Below, in pieces: positions 45,657 to 54,967 of a stretch of DNA of 64,000 nt. The DNA is from Pseudoalteromonas sp. EB27. GTDB taxonomy: Bacteria > Pseudomonadota > Gammaproteobacteria > Enterobacterales > Alteromonadaceae. Position 1 is the stretch's first letter, and the number at the start of each line of letters is the position of its first letter. Location of the stretch: positions 1 to 64,000 of the forward strand of contig NZ_MTQD01000002.1 of assembly GCF_001974875.1 (NCBI RefSeq), given 5' to 3'. A program made the position numbers and the translations under genes. Below the pieces are notes generated by a model. It was not told the DNA's origin. It did not search any database and was given only the letters and a program-made list of their open reading frames with translations.

Positions 45657-45704
45657 CAAACTACATGGAAACTCTCGAAGAATCTTGGATTTGCATGTAG
45701 TTTG
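45657..45704. other. Long hairpin between cpoB and the tRNA-Lys array
   Basis: Perfect 11-bp inverted repeat CAAACTACATG / CATGTAGTTTG around a 26-nt loop, 24 bp after the cpoB stop. No T-run follows, so it is not a typical terminator. It may protect the 3' end of the tol-pal mRNA. Confidence 0.5.
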
Positions 45705-45766
45705 AGCACAAACGGTTTAATTTTGTGCATCTAGACATAAAAACTTAAAAAAAGAGACAATTTCGG

Positions 45767-45802
45767 TTGCACTCATTTTATAAATAAGTATTATAAGCGC
45801 CC
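45767..45802 (+). promoter_or_regulatory. Promoter of the tRNA-Lys array
   Basis: TTGCAC (45767-45772), 16-bp spacer, TATTAT (45789-45794), then a GC-rich discriminator GCGCCC (45797-45802), typical of growth-rate and ppGpp-controlled stable-RNA promoters. Confidence 0.7.
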
Positions 45803-45847
45803 GCAGCAAACGAATGGTTACCCCACTCGAAATGCGACAAAAAGAGC

Positions 45848-45923
45848 GGGTTATTAGCTCAGTTGGTAGAGCAGTTGACTTTTAATCAATTGGTCGATGG
45901 TTCAAATCCATCATAACCCACCA
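45848..45923 (+). tRNA. tRNA-Lys(TTT) copy 1
   Basis: 76 nt with CCA encoded. Anticodon loop CTTTTAA, anticodon TTT. Acceptor GGGTTAT / ATAACCC (T5-A68 type). Confidence 0.97.
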
Positions 45924-45993
45924 TTCTTTGAATGGTCTTTTATCGGCGGATTTACGTAGAATACTAAGTTGTTATAAAACGCAACGTCAGAGC

Positions 45994-46069
45994 GGGTCAT
46001 TAGCTCAGTTGGTAGAGCAGTTGACTTTTAATCAATTGGTCGATGGTTCAAATCCATCATGACCCACCA
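45994..46069 (+). tRNA. tRNA-Lys(TTT) copy 2
   Basis: Same as copy 1 but acceptor GGGTCAT / ATGACCC (C5-G68 type), a compensated change. Confidence 0.97.
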
Positions 46070-46153
46070 TTCTTTATTCCTTGTGAATAGTGTTTGGCAT
46101 CAATCGGCGGATTTACGCAGGCTTTAACTTAGAAATAAGTTAGCAACTGGAAC

Positions 46154-46229
46154 GGGTTATTAGCTCAGTTGGTAGAGCAGTTGACTTTTAATCAATTGGT
46201 CGATGGTTCAAATCCATCATAACCCACCA
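46154..46229 (+). tRNA. tRNA-Lys(TTT) copy 3
   Basis: 76 nt, identical to copy 1 (T5-A68 acceptor). Confidence 0.97.
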
Positions 46230-46313
46230 TTCTTTATTCCTTTGAATAGTGATTGGTTCCAATCGACGGATTTACGTAAAGTAGTTAGTTGCATTTAAAC
46301 GCAACAATAGAGC

Positions 46314-46389
46314 GGGTTATTAGCTCAGTTGGTAGAGCAGTTGACTTTTAATCAATTGGTCGATGGTTCAAATCCATCATAACCCACCA
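46314..46389 (+). tRNA. tRNA-Lys(TTT) copy 4
   Basis: 76 nt, identical to copy 1 (T5-A68 acceptor). Confidence 0.97.
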
Positions 46390-46472
46390 TTCTTTATTCC
46401 TCGTGAATAGCGTTTGGCATCAATCGGCGGATTTACGTAAGCTTCATTCTTAATTGGATAAGTGCATAGAGC

Positions 46473-46548
46473 GGGTTATTAGCTCAGTTGGTAGAGCAGT
46501 TGACTTTTAATCAATTGGTCGATGGTTCAAATCCATCATAACCCACCA
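46473..46548 (+). tRNA. tRNA-Lys(TTT) copy 5
   Basis: 76 nt, identical to copy 1 (T5-A68 acceptor). Confidence 0.97.
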
Positions 46549-46612
46549 TTCTATGAGTAGTTTTAATCGGCGGATTTACGTAAGTTTATTCAAAATGAAT
46601 AAGCGCATGAGC

Positions 46613-46688
46613 GGGTCATTAGCTCAGTTGGTAGAGCAGTTGACTTTTAATCAATTGGTCGATGGTTCAAATCCATCATGACCCACCA
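46613..46688 (+). tRNA. tRNA-Lys(TTT) copy 6
   Basis: 76 nt, identical to copy 2 (C5-G68 acceptor). Confidence 0.97.
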
Positions 46689-46771
46689 TTCTTTATTCCT
46701 TGTGAATAGTGTATGGCATCAATCGGCGGATTTACGTAAGCTGCATTCTTAATTGAATAAGTGCATAGAGC

Positions 46772-46847
46772 GGGTTATTAGCTCAGTTGGTAGAGCAGTT
46801 GACTTTTAATCAATTGGTCGATGGTTCAAATCCATCATAACCCACCA
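46772..46847 (+). tRNA. tRNA-Lys(TTT) copy 7
   Basis: 76 nt, identical to copy 1 (T5-A68 acceptor). Confidence 0.97.
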
Positions 46848-46909
46848 TTCTATGAAAGTTTTAATCGGCGGATTTACGTAGCTTTTTCAAAGCAGATTTA
46901 CATTAGAGC

Positions 46910-46985
46910 GGGTCATTAGCTCAGTTGGTAGAGCAGTTGACTTTTAATCAATTGGTCGATGGTTCAAATCCATCATGACCCACCA
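46910..46985 (+). tRNA. tRNA-Lys(TTT) copy 8
   Basis: 76 nt, identical to copy 2 (C5-G68 acceptor). The 141 bp from here to nadA contains T-rich DNA and a weak AACAGC / GCTGTT hairpin at 47041-47063 but no firm terminator. Confidence 0.97.
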
Positions 46986-47126
46986 CTCTCTAATACTTTC
47001 CTTTATATTCTTTTTTAAATTCCCATTCTATTTTTTATAAACAGCTTTACTAGTTTGCTGTTATTTGTGTTTATATTCTCGTATAATTCGCCCTAATTAA
47101 TGCACTGTAGATAAGTGGTCGAGAAC

Positions 47127-48167
47127 ATGAGTCTAGCTCAAACTATTATGCCTGAAGGTTATATTTTCCCCCCTAAGCCAGCACCGTTAACAAATGACGA
47201 GCAAGGCGAATATAAAGCGCGTATAAAACAATTACTAAAAGATAAAAATGCAGTACTTGTTGCACATTATTATACCGATCCTGAAATTCAAGCACTTGCT
47301 GAAGAAACTGGCGGCTGCGTTGCCGACTCGCTAGAAATGGCGCGTTTTGGTGCACGTCATGATGCAGATATGATCATCGTCGCGGGCGTGAAATTTATGG
47401 GCGAAACAGCCAAAATTTTAACGCCAAATAAAACGGTTGTAATGCCAACACTTGAAGCGACGTGTTCGCTAGATATTGGTTGTCCGATAGACGAGTTCTC
47501 AGCGTTTTGTGATGAGCACCCTGACCGTAAAGTGGTTGTGTATGCAAACACCTCTACCGCAGTTAAGGCGCGTGCAGATTGGATTGTAACTTCATCATGT
47601 GCACTTGAAATAGTAGAGCACCTTGATGAGCAAGGCGAAAAAATCATTTGGGGCCCAGATAAGCACCTTGGTAGCTATATTCAAAAAAATACCGGTGCTG
47701 ATATGCTTATGTGGAATGGTGCATGTATCGTACATGACGAATTTAAAACTAAAGCCTTAAAAGATATGAAGGCGCTACACCCAGATGCAGGCGTATTAGT
47801 TCATCCTGAGTCACCAGCAGAAATTGTTGCACTTGCCGATTCGGTTGGATCTACGAGCCAATTAATTAAAGCTGCGCAAACAATGGACAATAAAAAGTTT
47901 ATTGTAGCAACCGATCGCGGCATCTTTTATAAAATGCAGCAACTATGTCCAGATAAAGAGTTTTTTGCGGCTCCAACGGCAGGTGAGGGCGCTTCATGTA
48001 AAAGTTGCGCTCATTGCCCTTGGATGGCGATGAATGGCTTAAAAGCGATTGAGGAAGCCCTCATAAGCCCTAAAGGTAAAGAAGTATTCGTTGATATGGA
48101 TTTACGCGAAGGCGCACTTAAGTCACTTAATCGCATGCTTGAATTTACTGCGAGCATGTCTAAGTAA
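47127..48167 (+). CDS. nadA: Quinolinate synthase A
   Basis: 346 aa from the ATG at 47127 (GTG at 47115 is a poorer alternative). It condenses iminoaspartate with dihydroxyacetone phosphate to quinolinate in NAD synthesis. The 4Fe-4S ligand cysteines are in [18 protein letters not shown] and [10 protein letters not shown]; substrate segments [11 protein letters not shown] and HPESPAEIV are conserved. Tol-pal-cpoB-tRNA-nadA order is the same as in E. coli. A terminator-like hairpin follows. Confidence 0.96.
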   Translation: MSLAQTIMPEGYIFPPKPAPLTNDEQGEYKARIKQLLKDKNAVLVAHYYTDPEIQALAEETGGCVADSLEMARFGARHDADMIIVAGVKFMGETAKILTPNKTVVMPTLEATCSLDIGCPIDEFSAFCDEHPDRKVVVYANTSTAVKARADWIVTSSCALEIVEHLDEQGEKIIWGPDKHLGSYIQKNTGADMLMWNGACIVHDEFKTKALKDMKALHPDAGVLVHPESPAEIVALADSVGSTSQLIKAAQTMDNKKFIVATDRGIFYKMQQLCPDKEFFAAPTAGEGASCKSCAHCPWMAMNGLKAIEEALISPKGKEVFVDMDLREGALKSLNRMLEFTASMSK

Positions 48168-48186
48168 TTTTAAAAAGTATAAATTA

Positions 48187-48219
48187 AAACGGTTAAGTCT
48201 TAGATTTAGCCGTTTTTTG
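48187..48219 (+). terminator. Terminator of nadA
   Basis: Stem AAACGGTTAA / TTTAGCCGTTT (with G-T pairs) followed by a T-run. Confidence 0.8.
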
Positions 48220-48343
48220 TGCCTATAGATAAACTATTGCTTGATAAGTAAGCATTTAAAGGCTCATATTTAAAAATGCCTTGCACCTTAAGGGTCTATT
48301 TCATACTATAGCGCGCTGTTGCATTACACAATCGCAGCACTGT

Positions 48344-48433
48344 GGAGGGATGGCTGAGTGGCTGAAGGCGCACGCCTGGAAAGTGTGTTTAGGTTTATCC
48401 CTAACGAGGGTTCGAATCCCTCTCCCTCCACCA
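48344..48433 (+). tRNA. tRNA-Ser(GGA)
   Basis: 90 nt with a long variable arm and encoded CCA. Acceptor GGAGGGA / TCCCTCC pairs fully; the anticodon arm ACGCCTGGAAAGTGTG gives GGA. The variable arm is GTTTAGG...CCCTAAC. Confidence 0.96.
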
Positions 48434-48443
48434 TTATTCTTAG

Positions 48444-48487
48444 AACCCAGTTACTAATATTGAAAGGTATTAGTAACTGGGTTTTTT
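48444..48487 (+). terminator. Terminator of tRNA-Ser
   Basis: Perfect 16-bp stem AACCCAGTTACTAATA / TATTAGTAACTGGGTT with loop TTGAAAGG and six Ts. The hybrid kinase gene converges 11 bp beyond, so it may serve both directions. Confidence 0.92.
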
Positions 48488-48497
48488 AATGCCTAAA

Positions 48498-51176
48498 TTA
48501 GGTATTAACTAAATAGAGTGTTGATAACATGCCTATAAGCTCATGTTTTTCAATTGGCTTTGAAACGTAACCATCAAATAACTGCCTGTATATTTCTTTT
48601 TGTTCCGTAAAAACATTAGCGGTTAACGCGATAATAATTTGCTCGCTATCAAGCGCCTTAATTTGTTTACATGCCTGAAGGCCATCCATTTTTGGCATTT
48701 GAATGTCCATAAAAATAATGTCTGGCTTGTGTGACTCATATAACGAAACTGCTTCCAACCCATTATTTGCAATAATAATGGTGGCTTTAGTTGGTTCAAG
48801 CATTGCAGAAGCCACCAGTTGATTTATTTTGTTGTCTTCTGCTAATAAAATGGTTTTGCCAGTTAAATCAGGAAACTCAACATTTTTTGCTGTTAATATA
48901 TTTTCATCAATCTGTGCTTGATCTAGTGGTAAGTAAACATAAAACTGGCTGCCTGAACCTAATTGACTTGTTACTTTTATTTCACCATTCATTAAGCCTA
49001 TTAATGATTTAGTGATAGGTAAGCCTAGCCCTGTACCACCGTATTCACGCGTAGTTGATTGCTCAGCTTGTTCAAAGCGCTCAAACAATCGCTCTATTGC
49101 CTTCTCAGAAATTCCAATTCCGGTGTCTGATATACTGCAACATATTTTGTTTTCATCAGTTAGTCTAAACGTTACTGTAACGCCACCTTTCGATGTAAAC
49201 TTAATCGCATTAGATATTAAGTTTAAAAACACCTGTCTGAGCCTAACAGGGTCGCCCACCCAATGCTTATGCTTAATATTAATAACAAATTTAAGGTATA
49301 TGTTTTTATCGCTAGCTTGCAGACCAAGATCGGACTCTAGGTGATGAATAAGTTCAAAAAGATCAAAAGGTTTATGCTCTAATGAAAGCTTACCGGCCTC
49401 AATTTTAGAAAAATCGAGAATATCATTAATAATAGTTGTGAGTGAGCGGGTCGAATAAAGTGATTTTTTTAAATACTCTTTTGACTTTTCATTGAGGGGC
49501 TGCTCTTGCAATAACTGTAATGTGCCAAGTATGCCATTCATTGGGGTTCGTATTTCGTGGCTCATATTTGCTAAAAACTCAGATTTAGCCTGAGATGCTT
49601 GTTCAGCTAGTTCTTTAGCGTGTCCTAGAGCTTGTTCGTGATTAATTTGCTCTGTTAAATCATAAGCAATACCTAAATAGCCAACGATTTCATTTTCATT
49701 ATTTAATAAAGAGGTGACGCTTATATTAACTTGTATGTGCTCGCCTGTAGAGGAAATGTATGTCCACTGATTGATATCAGGCTCTGTAGCCGTTGCTTTT
49801 AAAATCAAGACTTCAAAACTAGGCGGTACAGCTTTATTTAATTCAGTACTAAGCTGGTTCGCTTTTTTTATTATTTCTTCTTTTAAATGAAAAATTGCAG
49901 GGTTTTCAATTCCAATAACATCTTGCGCTTTATAACCTAATAACTTTTCAGAGGCGGGGTTAAATAAAGTAATTAAGCCGTTTATGTCGGTTGCAATAAT
50001 TGAATAACTGGCACTATTTAAAATACTTCGTTGAAGCATACTAATATCGGCAATTTCCTTAGTGCGTAGTTTTACTTCTTTTTCTAATTTTAAATTTGTT
50101 TGCTGAAGCATATGCTTATTTTGTTTAGCTTTGACAATTCTTCGCTGCGTTCGTTGTGCCCTACGGTAAAAAAATAGCTGTAGTAATAAAATTATAAACA
50201 TGCAAATAAGAGTATAAAAAATACCATTGACAATAGCTTGATATTTACCCGGCAAATGCAATGTTTCAATAAATGCGTCTGAAGCACTAAGCGTGAGTTC
50301 CCATGTTCTTCCCATCACTTTAATTATTTTAGTTAACTGGTAATTAGCTGAATTACTTTGAATACCGTAGCTAAAAAAGTCAGTTTTAGCGTTGTTAGCT
50401 ATATCGCTAATGACTAGCTTATTCTCATCAACTAGCGAGAGAGAGTCTAAAATTTTATTTATTAATAATGGAGCGTATGCCCAGCCTAAGATCTCATTAA
50501 TGCGTTGCTCTTTATTATCCGCAATCGTAATGCTTTTATAAATTGGCAGTAAAATTAAAAACCCTTGCAGTGATTGCTCATTAGCCTGTACTAAAGTTAT
50601 AGGGCCCGTGAGTTGAGCCTTATTGTGAGAAGCTGCATTTAATGCTGCTTGTTTACGCATGCTCTCTGAGCCAATATCTAAACCTATTGCTTGTAAATTT
50701 TTATGTTCAGGAAAAATATACTGAATAATAAAATGTTCATTATTACCATTATTAAGCTGATTAAAGTTAAATGTTTGTGTGGGTCTATCATATTTTGCAG
50801 TATGTAAAAACTGGGTTAGATTCTTAGATGTTACCTTTCGAATGAAACCAATCCCGTTTGCACCGGGGAACTCTTGGCCATAGTTACGACTATTAGAGTA
50901 ATTAGCAAATGTTTGGTAGTTTAAATTATTAACGCCTATACCGTGTATAAACCCTTTTAAACCGAAGAGCCCATATTTATATAAGTCGATTCTATTCGTT
51001 ACGCCTGTTGAGAGCGTAGAAAGGCGGTTGTTAAGTGCTTCGTTTATTTTATAGTTAAGTGCGTTTTGGTGTTTAATGTGAGCGAAGAAAGTTAAGACAA
51101 TACCGCTGATAAGAAAAATGGCATGAGCAAGTATAGAGACTAAAAACCCTTTCCTAACCAGTCGTCCTGAGAACAT
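48498..51176 (-). CDS. CHASE-PAS hybrid sensor histidine kinase
   Basis: 892 aa. N-terminal transmembrane helix, periplasmic CHASE domain (residues ~75-260, with YRxxYxFP-like GANGIGFIRKV), second transmembrane helix (~310-335), coiled coil, PAS (~385-505, FNPASEKLLGYKAQDVIG), HisKA with phospho-His in NMSHEIRTPMNG (near 540), HATPase (SNAIKFTSKGGV, DTGIGI, GTGLGLPI) and a C-terminal receiver (acceptor Asp in FMDIQMPKMDG, near 824). A hybrid kinase that feeds a phosphorelay; no cognate regulator or Hpt is adjacent. Signal unknown. Confidence 0.93.
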   Translation of the reverse strand: MFSGRLVRKGFLVSILAHAIFLISGIVLTFFAHIKHQNALNYKINEALNNRLSTLSTGVTNRIDLYKYGLFGLKGFIHGIGVNNLNYQTFANYSNSRNYGQEFPGANGIGFIRKVTSKNLTQFLHTAKYDRPTQTFNFNQLNNGNNEHFIIQYIFPEHKNLQAIGLDIGSESMRKQAALNAASHNKAQLTGPITLVQANEQSLQGFLILLPIYKSITIADNKEQRINEILGWAYAPLLINKILDSLSLVDENKLVISDIANNAKTDFFSYGIQSNSANYQLTKIIKVMGRTWELTLSASDAFIETLHLPGKYQAIVNGIFYTLICMFIILLLQLFFYRRAQRTQRRIVKAKQNKHMLQQTNLKLEKEVKLRTKEIADISMLQRSILNSASYSIIATDINGLITLFNPASEKLLGYKAQDVIGIENPAIFHLKEEIIKKANQLSTELNKAVPPSFEVLILKATATEPDINQWTYISSTGEHIQVNISVTSLLNNENEIVGYLGIAYDLTEQINHEQALGHAKELAEQASQAKSEFLANMSHEIRTPMNGILGTLQLLQEQPLNEKSKEYLKKSLYSTRSLTTIINDILDFSKIEAGKLSLEHKPFDLFELIHHLESDLGLQASDKNIYLKFVINIKHKHWVGDPVRLRQVFLNLISNAIKFTSKGGVTVTFRLTDENKICCSISDTGIGISEKAIERLFERFEQAEQSTTREYGGTGLGLPITKSLIGLMNGEIKVTSQLGSGSQFYVYLPLDQAQIDENILTAKNVEFPDLTGKTILLAEDNKINQLVASAMLEPTKATIIIANNGLEAVSLYESHKPDIIFMDIQMPKMDGLQACKQIKALDSEQIIIALTANVFTEQKEIYRQLFDGYVSKPIEKHELIGMLSTLYLVNT

Positions 51177-51991
51177 TAACTCATCCTTTATTATTAATAT
51201 GCTGAGTGCGTATCTACCTCTATTATCAAAATAAATATAGCACTTATTATTCAGGATACAACTTTGTTCATAATTAGAATATATATATTTTATAGAGGTT
51301 TAGAGCTCGAGAGTGAAAGGAAATTTAATTCTGAGTTTTATGAGTAAATAGAGAGTGTATATAAAGCTAATGATTTATATGCTTTCTATTATTTTAGAAC
51401 TAGCGAAAAAGTATTGGTTTAAGGTGTTAAACCTTCCATGCTTTTTAATCTTTTACTGATAATTGCGATCCACATAACAATGTCGGTTAGCTTTTTATTA
51501 CAGTGCAATAATATTTGAAGATTACACTGCCGATATATTACGATATTTAAATGACTTAAGTATGTATCTAATAAATATAGCTTTCTTCAGGGCCATAATA
51601 AAACCATAAACCATATATTTCTGTATGCACGCTTCAACCTAATAGCTTAAGCAGTTCTTTATAATATAAATTTGGTAAGTGTAAGCTGAGTCAGATGAAA
51701 TCGTAGTCATGATATTCTGAAAGTAAATTGGTTATACAACTAGTAGGAGTTGTATAACCAATTTCTCTGTCATTTTTGTATTCATCCGACACAAAAAAAT
51801 ATTTAATATTTTATAATATGAAAATTAAATCATTAAAAACTCATATTGTTCTATATTTAGTGCATGAAAGAAAAGTCATTGCGTGAAATTTAATTACCTT
51901 ATTACATGTTTGCCGTGTAGGTCGCAAAATATACACGCTGTTAAGCACTACACAGTCAAAATTTAAACAAAACAAGGTAACGGAGACAACT
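51177..51991. other. 815-bp divergent gap before the porin gene
   Basis: AT-rich and without a convincing ORF. It should hold the promoters of the kinase (leftward) and porin (rightward). Noted structures: a hairpin at 51502-51530 (CAGTG...CACTG), and the perfect 17-bp inverted repeat at 51725-51764, listed separately. Confidence 0.6.
51725..51764. promoter_or_regulatory. Perfect 17-bp inverted repeat upstream of the porin gene
   Basis: AAATTGGTTATACAACT and AGTTGTATAACCAATTT around AGTAGG. It is 227 bp before the porin ATG. The AATTGGTTATAC...GTATAACCAATT ends resemble GntR-type operators, but the small loop also fits an RNA hairpin (CTCTGTCATTTTT follows). Function not resolved. Confidence 0.5.
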
Positions 51992-53317
51992 ATGGCTCAA
52001 CGGTTCTCTAAATCACTTGTGGCAACAAGCGCAGTATTAATATGTTTTTCTATTCCTTCGTATGCCGCTGTTAATGGACTGACAGAACAAGATGTGTTTA
52101 ATATAAAACTCAGGTCAATCTATTTTGATCGTGACTACGATAACGATGCAAGCGACGATTCAACCTTCGCTCAAGGTATAGAACTCAATTACACCTCTGG
52201 TTATATAAACGACTTAGTTAGTGTGGGTGTATCGACCTACACCGTGATGAATATTAATTCTACAGGTTCAGCCGCAGGTAATATTTTACCAGCAGGTAAT
52301 GAGAGCGGTGGAGTTGACGATAGCTTTTCTAAATTTGGTCAATATTTTTTAGATTTTAAATTGGGTAACAACGGTCACGTTAAAGTGGGCGGGCAAAAAA
52401 CTAAAAGTATGTTGCTTAAAAGCTCTGGGAGTCGGGCTATTCCTAATACCTTTAGAGGTGTTTTTGGCGACTATAAAATTGGCAACACTAAGGTATATGG
52501 TTATGTATATGATAAATGGAGCCGACGACACGATGATAGATGGGAAGATTTTTCTACCGATCAATCGGCAACTGGCGCTATTAGTGTAATTTGGGGCGTA
52601 GGTGCTACGCACAAAAAAGACGATCTAACATTAGAGGCTGAATATTTAAAGTCCCAGAATTATCTAAGTAAAATGGGATTAAAAATCAGTTATGATATTA
52701 AACTTAAACAAAGTAAGTTAACACTTTCAAGTGGTATATTTACCTCACAAGATGATGGTGATTTATTTGTAACAGGCGCAGAGGGCGGCGATTTAGATGA
52801 TGAAGATACACCTGGAGCATTAACAGGCTTAACTAAAAGTGAAAACGATGGATTTGCTTATTACTTAGATGCTGATTGGAAAAAAGATATTTGGAGCGCA
52901 GGTGCTGCATTTACGAAAGTAAGTGATGCTTGGATTGAAGATAACTTTAGTGGCGATCATGGAACAAATCCATTCCCGACGCGCTCCCTGATTGGTGCCG
53001 ATTTAACAAACCAAAATGAAACATCATGGCAGGCACGCTTGGGTATTAACTTAAAAGCTGTATCGCCAGGGCTCAGTACTAAGTTTTATTACACTAGCGG
53101 TACGGGCGCCGAAAATTCAGCTTTAGGTCAAATAGGCGGTGAAGCCGAAGAAAAGTACTGGGCTTTAGATACACGTTATAAGGTTGAGGCAATAAAAGGT
53201 TTAAGCTTACGCTGGTTGTTTTTAGATTATATAACCGATAAAACAGGCAGTGTTGACGGTGTTAAAGGTGACAGAGCAGACCATCGAGTATATATGGATT
53301 ACACTATTAAATTTTAA
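51992..53317 (+). CDS. OprD-family outer-membrane porin
   Basis: 441 aa. Signal peptide ending SIPSYAA, then a beta-barrel with the terminal motif YMDYTIKF (aromatic C-terminal residue, as in outer-membrane barrels). The start LTEQDVFNIKLRSIYFDRDY and the GQ(K)TKSMLLKSSGSRAIPNTFRG segment match OprD-type specific channels. The substrate is unknown. A ribosome-binding site AACGGAG precedes the ATG. It is transcribed alone, with a terminator. Confidence 0.82.
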   Translation: MAQRFSKSLVATSAVLICFSIPSYAAVNGLTEQDVFNIKLRSIYFDRDYDNDASDDSTFAQGIELNYTSGYINDLVSVGVSTYTVMNINSTGSAAGNILPAGNESGGVDDSFSKFGQYFLDFKLGNNGHVKVGGQKTKSMLLKSSGSRAIPNTFRGVFGDYKIGNTKVYGYVYDKWSRRHDDRWEDFSTDQSATGAISVIWGVGATHKKDDLTLEAEYLKSQNYLSKMGLKISYDIKLKQSKLTLSSGIFTSQDDGDLFVTGAEGGDLDDEDTPGALTGLTKSENDGFAYYLDADWKKDIWSAGAAFTKVSDAWIEDNFSGDHGTNPFPTRSLIGADLTNQNETSWQARLGINLKAVSPGLSTKFYYTSGTGAENSALGQIGGEAEEKYWALDTRYKVEAIKGLSLRWLFLDYITDKTGSVDGVKGDRADHRVYMDYTIKF

Positions 53318-53326
53318 ATGACTTTT

Positions 53327-53362
53327 AAAAACCAATGCTATTTTTATGCACTGGTTTTTTTT
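53327..53362 (+). terminator. Terminator of the porin gene
   Basis: Stem AAAACCAATGC / GCACTGGTTTT (one mismatch) around a 7-nt loop, with a long T-run. Confidence 0.85.
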
Positions 53363-53413
53363 CTGATTACTATGATAAAACTGACAAATAAATAATAACA
53401 ATTAAGTTAATAC

Positions 53414-54280
53414 ATGTTTTCTCTACAGCATTGGCGTTCTCAGGGTTCATTCACCAAAATTAATGGCCATCAAATTTTTACTAAAATAGCCGGGGATGTA
53501 ACAAACCCCGCGCTGCTTTTAATACATGGCTTTCCTAGCGCCAGTTGGGACTGGGAAGGTATGTGGCAAACGCTTAGCGATCATTATTTTGTGATCACAC
53601 TCGATATGCTAGGTTTTGGTTTATCAGATAAACCAAAAAATGCAGACTATAAAATTACAGAACAAGCTGATTTATACACACAATTTTTAAAGCGTTTAAA
53701 TATTAATGATGTGCATATACTAGCCCATGATTATGGCGATACAGTCGCTCAAGAGTTATTAGCAAGGCAAGTAGCTTCGCAAAGTGAGATACAAATTAAC
53801 AGCGTGTGCTTTTTAAACGGTGGGTTATTTCCTGAGGTGCATAAACCATTGTTTATACAAAAGCTTTTGCTCTCAAGGCTTGGTTGGATAGTGCCAAAAT
53901 TAATGAATAAACAAAAATTTACCAATAATCTAGTGACTATTTTTGGCAAAAATACACAGCCTACAACACAGGTAATAGACACACTTTGGGAACTGCTGAT
54001 TTACAAAGATGGCTTAGCCGTTATGCCTAAACTCATTAGTTATATAATGCAGAGGCAGCAAAACCGAGAACGCTGGGTTGGTGCTATTGTAAATAGCCAT
54101 ATACCACTTACGTTTATAGCAGGTGCAGTAGATCCGATTTCTGGTAAGCACATGATTGAGCATTACAAACGGTTAATACCAAACGCGAGTGTTAAAGAGT
54201 TCTCAGAGCTTGGCCATTATCCACAAGTAGAAGATGCAAATGCTATAACGCAGGCGTATTTGAGTTTTAGAAACGGGTAA
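53414..54280 (+). CDS. Alpha/beta hydrolase (epoxide hydrolase / haloalkane dehalogenase-like)
   Basis: 288 aa, no signal peptide. Oxyanion segment HGFP (residues 38-41), nucleophile elbow AHDYGD with Asp106, and a C-terminal catalytic His in LGHYPQVED. Aspartate at the nucleophile position is the mark of the epoxide hydrolase and haloalkane dehalogenase branch. Which reaction it performs cannot be told. A single gene. Confidence 0.85.
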   Translation: MFSLQHWRSQGSFTKINGHQIFTKIAGDVTNPALLLIHGFPSASWDWEGMWQTLSDHYFVITLDMLGFGLSDKPKNADYKITEQADLYTQFLKRLNINDVHILAHDYGDTVAQELLARQVASQSEIQINSVCFLNGGLFPEVHKPLFIQKLLLSRLGWIVPKLMNKQKFTNNLVTIFGKNTQPTTQVIDTLWELLIYKDGLAVMPKLISYIMQRQQNRERWVGAIVNSHIPLTFIAGAVDPISGKHMIEHYKRLIPNASVKEFSELGHYPQVEDANAITQAYLSFRNG

Positions 54281-54281
54281 T

Positions 54282-54312
54282 AAAAACGCGGCTACTAAAT
54301 TAAGTGCCGCGC
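54282..54312 (-). terminator. Terminator of the DUF2750 gene
   Basis: Read on the minus strand: GCGCGGC, a 13-nt loop, GCCGCG, then five Ts. It lies between convergent genes; the plus side has no T-run. Confidence 0.78.
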
Positions 54313-54351
54313 TTATAAATTAAAGAACTCTGAGTATTTAGGCTTTACACC

Positions 54352-54741
54352 TTAGTACTTTTTCTTTGGCGCTTTTAACTGTTTTTCAAATTCATCTGAA
54401 AACAATATTGTACCGTCGTCTTCCTCAGTAGGAAATGCGGCAATAAGTAAATCATCTTCTTCAAGACCTGGCGTCCAGCGACTAAACCAATCTGCAAGTG
54501 GTATTGCTTTAGCGCTACAGCCAGCCCATTCGCCAGTAGCCCACGCTTCTGCAAATTCACGAGTTGGCCAAACAGGCACGCAATCGTCGTCTTCATTGGC
54601 AAGCATAACGCAGCCATCGTCGTCGTTTAAAATCCATACTTGCTTAAATTTTTGCACGGTTTCGAACATGTAAGCTAAGCGTTTTTTTGCCCCAAGGCCT
54701 AAAATTACTGCTTGTTGTTCGGTTGCATTTTCGCTCGTCAT
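54352..54741 (-). CDS. DUF2750 family protein
   Basis: 129 aa, acidic, cytoplasmic. Conserved core: RLAYMFETVQKFKQVWIL, then DDDGCVMLANEDDD, VPVWPTREFAEAW and a WTPGLEEDDLLIAAFP tail, as in DUF2750. Possibly an immunity-like or adaptor protein; no function is established. Monocistronic. Confidence 0.82.
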   Translation of the reverse strand: MTSENATEQQAVILGLGAKKRLAYMFETVQKFKQVWILNDDDGCVMLANEDDDCVPVWPTREFAEAWATGEWAGCSAKAIPLADWFSRWTPGLEEDDLLIAAFPTEEDDGTILFSDEFEKQLKAPKKKY

Positions 54742-54967
54742 GATTGGCTCACTCTCGTTGCTATCGATATTTAATATATAGCGTACAAGTATATCGAGTT
54801 ATATGACAGAGTGTTGAAAAGTTATTATTTAATTTCATTAATGCAGATCTAATTCACATATTGAGCAGTATAACTCCTCACTAATTTGAGCGATCATTCA
54901 AAATAAGCTTGAATGTTTGTAAAAAGGCCACATTGTATTAAGCATATACTTAATGAAGGATTGAAAA

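Larger units (their letters stand above)
45848..46985 (+). repeat. Tandem tRNA-Lys repeat array with conserved spacers
   Basis: Eight units of 138-160 bp. All seven spacers begin TTCT after the CCA and contain ATCGGCGGATTTACGTA with at most one change (ATCGACGG in spacer 3; TACGCA in spacer 2). A short variable stem precedes the next tRNA. The layout fits unit duplication with ongoing homogenisation. Confidence 0.9.

Noticed and set aside
45848-46985. CRISPR-like array
   Set aside because: The regular repeats are complete tRNA-Lys genes with CCA ends; the spacers are homologous, not unique.
49012-49344. 110-codon plus-strand ORF opposite the hybrid kinase
   Set aside because: It lies antisense to the conserved HATPase region and has no recognisable domain or ribosome-binding site; it is a shadow frame.
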